From assembly GCA_944368065.1 (NCBI GenBank), contig CALVWV010000022.1:1-59915 (forward strand): a stretch of DNA of 59,915 nt. The letters are read 5' to 3'. A program made the translations under genes and the position numbers. Source of the DNA: an uncultured Clostridia bacterium. Its GTDB lineage: Bacteria; Bacillota; Clostridia; Christensenellales; Borkfalkiaceae. Positions 57,394 through 59,915 of this stretch are shown here, piece by piece. Within the stretch, counting starts at the first letter, position 1. Every line of letters begins with the position of its first letter. The notes under the pieces are model-generated. The model was given only the letters and a program-made list of their open reading frames with translations, was not told the origin of the DNA and made no database searches.

Positions 57394-57609
57394 GTGAAAG
57401 AATTTATTTTAGGTCTCGCCGCAGGTATGGCGGGCGGCGCAATTCTTGTAGCCAACAGCTGCAAGCTCAGAAAAATGATTAAAAAGAATCAGGACGAGCT
57501 CATGCAGAAGGCTGAATGCTATATCGACGAGCAGCTCGAAAAAAATTCCGCGCAGAATGCGGAAAAGGGCGCAGGTCAGGATACGGCAAAGAAGAGCGAA
57601 AAGAACTGA
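57394..57609 (+). CDS. Small YtxH-like membrane-anchored protein
   Basis: 71 residues, starting at a GTG (57394) 5 bases after AAGGAG. One N-terminal helix with small residues (FILGLAAGMAGGAILVA), then a Lys/Glu/Gln-rich cytoplasmic tail (MIKKNQDELMQKAECYIDEQ). The plan is that of YtxH-type or similar small stress-related proteins; I would not name it. Ends before a GC-rich hairpin. Confidence 0.7.
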   Translation: MKEFILGLAAGMAGGAILVANSCKLRKMIKKNQDELMQKAECYIDEQLEKNSAQNAEKGAGQDTAKKSEKN

Positions 57610-57627
57610 ACTTTTAAAAAGTAAGAG

Positions 57628-57662
57628 GGGGTGCCGCGGCGCAAAATGCGCCGCGGCACCCC
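57628..57662 (+). terminator. GC-rich hairpin after the small membrane protein
   Basis: A 16-bp perfect stem (57628-57643 with 57647-57662), loop AAA, followed by TTCGCC; no T-run. Confidence 0.55.
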
Positions 57663-57835
57663 TTCGCCAATGTATTCATGCGCTTTCCGCTCCCGAATTC
57701 TGCGCCGCATTTTTTTCCGTCCGCTTGACTTAAACAAGCTTTTCCGCGGCATATATCTTCCGCGCGGGCACAAGTAAGGCAGATAAAACCTTATATGAAA
57801 ATTTCTGCCTGCGTTCAAAATAATGCGCCGCGTAC

Positions 57836-57864
57836 TTGAAAATCGCGCCTGCGTATGTTATAAT
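57836..57864 (+). promoter_or_regulatory. ruvX-yrzB promoter
   Basis: TTGAAA (57836-57841), 17 bases, TATAAT (57859-57864); CGGAGGT precedes the ATG at 57901. Confidence 0.8.
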
Positions 57865-57900
57865 CTTCACGTGACCGCTTAAAGCGGCAAAACGGAGGTA

Positions 57901-58335
57901 ATGTTGGAAAGGTACATAGCTTTCGATATAGGCGACAGGCGCATAGGCGTCGCCGTATCCGACCCGTTCAACAGCTACGCGCTGCCTTCCTCTACTTATG
58001 TGAGGACAGGCTTTTCGCGCGACATAGCTGCGCTCAAAAAGCTGGTGGAGGAGAAGGGCGCTACGGTCATAGTATGCGGACTGCCCGTCAATGCGGACGG
58101 CACGCCTTCAGTCCAGACGGAAAAGACGGAGCGTTTCATTCTTGCCCTTGAAGAGGCGACGGGCAAAAAAGTCGTGCGCGAGGACGAGCGCTACACATCT
58201 CTCGCTGCGCACGAACAGCTTTACGAAGGCGGTCACCGCGCCAAAGAGCATAAAAAATACGTCGACGCGCTCGCCGCGGCAAGCATACTCGACGGCTACC
58301 TTTCAAGAATATCCGCAAAAGGAGAAAAATCATGA
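57901..58335 (+). CDS. ruvX: YqgF/RuvX-type nuclease
   Basis: 144 residues, RNase H-like fold; acts in 16S rRNA 5' end maturation and has been described as a putative Holliday junction resolvase. Marks: FDIGDRRIGVAVSDP near 8 (first Asp), VCGLPVNADGT near 60, EDERYTSLAA near 98 (Glu/Asp) and VDALAAASILDGYL near 121 (last Asp). Usual length. It is followed by the DUF1292 gene with an ATGA overlap; the IreB gene that often precedes it is not here. Confidence 0.95.
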   Translation: MLERYIAFDIGDRRIGVAVSDPFNSYALPSSTYVRTGFSRDIAALKKLVEEKGATVIVCGLPVNADGTPSVQTEKTERFILALEEATGKKVVREDERYTSLAAHEQLYEGGHRAKEHKKYVDALAAASILDGYLSRISAKGEKS

Positions 58336-58649
58336 GCGAAGAAAAAAATGAAGAAGCCGTAACCGAAGAAGAGGGCATAATAGAACTTATAGACGATGAA
58401 AACAACGTCGTGAAATTCAAACTCCTCGACGTGACGGAGTACAAGGGCGAAAAGTACACCCTTCTTCTCGCCGCCGAACCCAACGACGATGTTGCCGAGG
58501 ACGAGGTTGTGATATTCCGCCTCAACGAGGCGGAGGAAACGCTCGAGCCCATAGAGGACGAGAACCTTTTACAGGAAGTTTTCGACTTCTACCAAAGCGA
58601 AGCTGAGGACGAGGAAGGCGACGAGGGCGACGAAGAGAGCGCCGACTGA
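58332..58649 (+). CDS. yrzB: DUF1292 (YrzB-like) acidic protein
   Basis: 105 residues, very acidic (the tail is nearly all Glu/Asp). The core IIELIDDENNVVKFKLLDV...YLLL-like KYTLLLAAEP and VVIFRLNEAEE define DUF1292. Found beside ruvX in most Bacillota; function unknown. Translationally coupled to ruvX. Confidence 0.9.
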   Translation: MSEEKNEEAVTEEEGIIELIDDENNVVKFKLLDVTEYKGEKYTLLLAAEPNDDVAEDEVVIFRLNEAEETLEPIEDENLLQEVFDFYQSEAEDEEGDEGDEESAD

Positions 58650-58980
58650 GCAGAGCCGAAAAAGGCGGTCTTTTCAACGCATTGACGGCGTTGAAAGCGT
58701 AGTACTCAGAGCTTTGCCCGCGGCGTGCAAGCCGCGTATTTTAAGGCGAATGCCGCGCGCAAGCTTACAATTTTATTTAATATTATATAATTTGTTGCGC
58801 GCGCACGCCCGTTTTGCTTGCGCGCGCGTAAAAATTATGCTAAAATAACAAAGCTGTAAAAATTCACACCCGCAGAGCTCGCGCTCCGTGGCGGCAAATA
58901 CTTTTTCCTGCCGCCGTAAGCGCAACGTGCAAATGCACACCTGCAGCGTCCGCGGGGAGGTAAAAACGGAGGAATTTAAT
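58650..58980. other. Intergenic region and rpsB leader
   Basis: No ORF. Contains GC-rich repeats (CATTGACGGCGTTGAAAG near 58680, like those at 1361), the rpsB promoter (58818-58846) and a 130-base leader with a GGCGGCA...TGCCGCC hairpin (about 58893-58917). The leader could be a ribosomal-protein autoregulatory element, which I cannot classify. Confidence 0.55.
58818..58846 (+). promoter_or_regulatory. rpsB promoter
   Basis: TTGCGC (58818-58823), 17 bases, TAAAAT (58841-58846). Confidence 0.6.
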
Positions 58981-59739
58981 ATGGCAGTTATCACTATGAA
59001 GCAGCTTCTTGAAGCAGGCGTTCATTTCGGCCACCAGACCAGAAAATGGAACCCCAAAATGAGCCGTTACATCTATGCTGCACGCAACGACATTCACATC
59101 ATCGACCTTCAGCTCACCGTAGGCCTTATCGAAAAGGCATACAACTACGTTGTTGACAGCGTTAAAGAAGGCAAGACGGTGCTCTTCGTAGGCACCAAGA
59201 AGCAGGCTCAGGACGCCATCAAGGAAGAGGCAGAGCGCTGCGGCCAGTTCTATGTAAATTCGCGCTGGCTCGGCGGCACGCTTACCAACTTCAGGACGAT
59301 ACGTTCCCGCATCGACCGCATGGTTAAGCTTGAAAAGATGGAAGAAAACGGCGAGTTCGACCTTCTTCCCAAAAAGGAAGTTGCCAAGCTCAAGGAAGAG
59401 ATGGCAAAGCTCCAGACCAACCTCAACGGTATCCGCAACATGAACAAGCTTCCCGGCCTCATGTTCGTGGTTGACCCTCATAACGAGGACATTGCCGTTG
59501 CAGAAGCGCGCAAGCTCAACATCCCCATCGTAGCCATCACCGATACCAACTGCGATCCTGACCTTATCGACTATGTAATTCCCGGCAACGACGATGCAAT
59601 AAGGGCAATCAAGCTCATCGCATCCGTAATCGCAAACGCCGTTATAGAAGCTAACCAGGGCGAAACCGCCGCCGCAGAAGGCGCCGAAGAAGCTCCCGCA
59701 GAAGAGGGCGAACAGCCTTCCGAAGAAACCGCAGAATAA
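58981..59739 (+). CDS. rpsB: 30S ribosomal protein S2
   Basis: 252 residues from ATG 58981 (CGGAGGA upstream); the longer frame to 58888 runs through the leader. Family motifs [52 protein letters not shown] and the [10 protein letters not shown] end. The last 25 residues are an Ala/Glu-rich acidic tail, common in Bacillota. tsf follows 20 bases later in the usual rpsB-tsf operon. Confidence 0.97.
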   Translation: MAVITMKQLLEAGVHFGHQTRKWNPKMSRYIYAARNDIHIIDLQLTVGLIEKAYNYVVDSVKEGKTVLFVGTKKQAQDAIKEEAERCGQFYVNSRWLGGTLTNFRTIRSRIDRMVKLEKMEENGEFDLLPKKEVAKLKEEMAKLQTNLNGIRNMNKLPGLMFVVDPHNEDIAVAEARKLNIPIVAITDTNCDPDLIDYVIPGNDDAIRAIKLIASVIANAVIEANQGETAAAEGAEEAPAEEGEQPSEETAE

Positions 59740-59759
59740 TTTAAAAGAGGTTTTGATTT

Positions 59760-59915
59760 ATGGCATTCACAGCTAAAGACGTTATGAATCTCCGCGAAAA
59801 GAGCGGCGCCGGCATGCTCGACTGCAAAAAGGCTTTGCAGGATGCAGACGGCGATATGGAAAAGGCAGCCGAGCTTTTAAGGGAGCGCGGCATAGCCAAA
59901 GCAGTTAAAAAGGAA
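59760..59915 (+). CDS. tsf: Elongation factor Ts (3' end outside the window)
   Basis: The first 52 codons only. The N-terminal UBA-like domain is intact, with [21 protein letters not shown] and [14 protein letters not shown], the parts that touch EF-Tu. AAAAGAGG precedes the ATG at 59760. EF-Ts exchanges GDP for GTP on EF-Tu. Confidence 0.96.
   Translation, partial: MAFTAKDVMNLREKSGAGMLDCKKALQDADGDMEKAAELLRERGIAKAVKKE

Overview
The window looks like chromosome of an anaerobic, low-redundancy member of the Bacillota (class Clostridia; a Christensenellales-like gut lineage is my guess, not proven). The reasons are strong Shine-Dalgarno sites and TTGACA-N17-TATAAT promoters, the long Clostridia-type L17, a Feo locus with a Cys-rich partner protein, a YuaF/YuaG (NfeD-flotillin) pair, an L10 leader RNA, LytTR signalling, and lipoboxes but no outer-membrane genes. 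Coding DNA is GC-rich at third positions. There are no rRNA or tRNA genes, no IS, no phage and no CRISPR array.

Layout. 1-6 kb: the 3' end of rplQ, two paralogous mini membrane proteins, an aldo/keto reductase, a YfcE-like phosphodiesterase with a Cof-type phosphatase, and an unusual zinc-MDR protein. 5.7-9.2 kb: the translation block rpmE, a DUF1385-PrmC fusion and prfA. 9.4-13.3 kb: a DtxR/MntR-type repressor followed by an iron uptake operon (feoA-feoA-feoB and a Cys-rich membrane peptide). 13.9-22.8 kb: housekeeping genes (aminotransferase, small P-loop protein, thrC, trpS, DUF5685, a J-domain gene carrying two in-frame stops, rlmD). 22.75-24 kb: two AT-rich Zn-ribbon genes; a 20-bp direct repeat copied from the rlmD 3' end brackets the first. 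24-36 kb: flotillin/NfeD, a Ca2+-type P-ATPase, HAD phosphatase, an ECF S-component with a DUF1893-AKR-ferredoxin fusion, MscS, Hsp20 and KDPG aldolase.

36.5-51.8 kb is the most distinctive accessory region. A ~1.7 kb-residue beta-helix surface protein, with a one-base frameshift in its signal peptide and a structured 5' leader, is followed by a LytTR response regulator and its GHKL sensor kinase. Then come two GH16 beta-glucanase lipoproteins (one with four extra repeated modules on Pro/Glu linkers) and a domain-permuted GH3 beta-glucosidase with a membrane anchor at each end. Together they read as a sensed, surface-anchored beta-glucan binding and degradation system without a dedicated transporter in view. 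51.8-59.9 kb: an ArsB/NhaD-type permease, L10 leader-rplJ-rplL, a degenerate cyclophilin lipoprotein, unknown genes, ruvX-yrzB, and rpsB with the start of tsf.

Two patterns run across the window. A 22-bp near-palindrome with core TTGCCCCGCAYATATG occurs seven times, always between genes and mostly just upstream of promoters. Three minus-strand genes have good promoters only 2-6 nt from their start codon and no ribosome binding site, so they are predicted to be leaderless.
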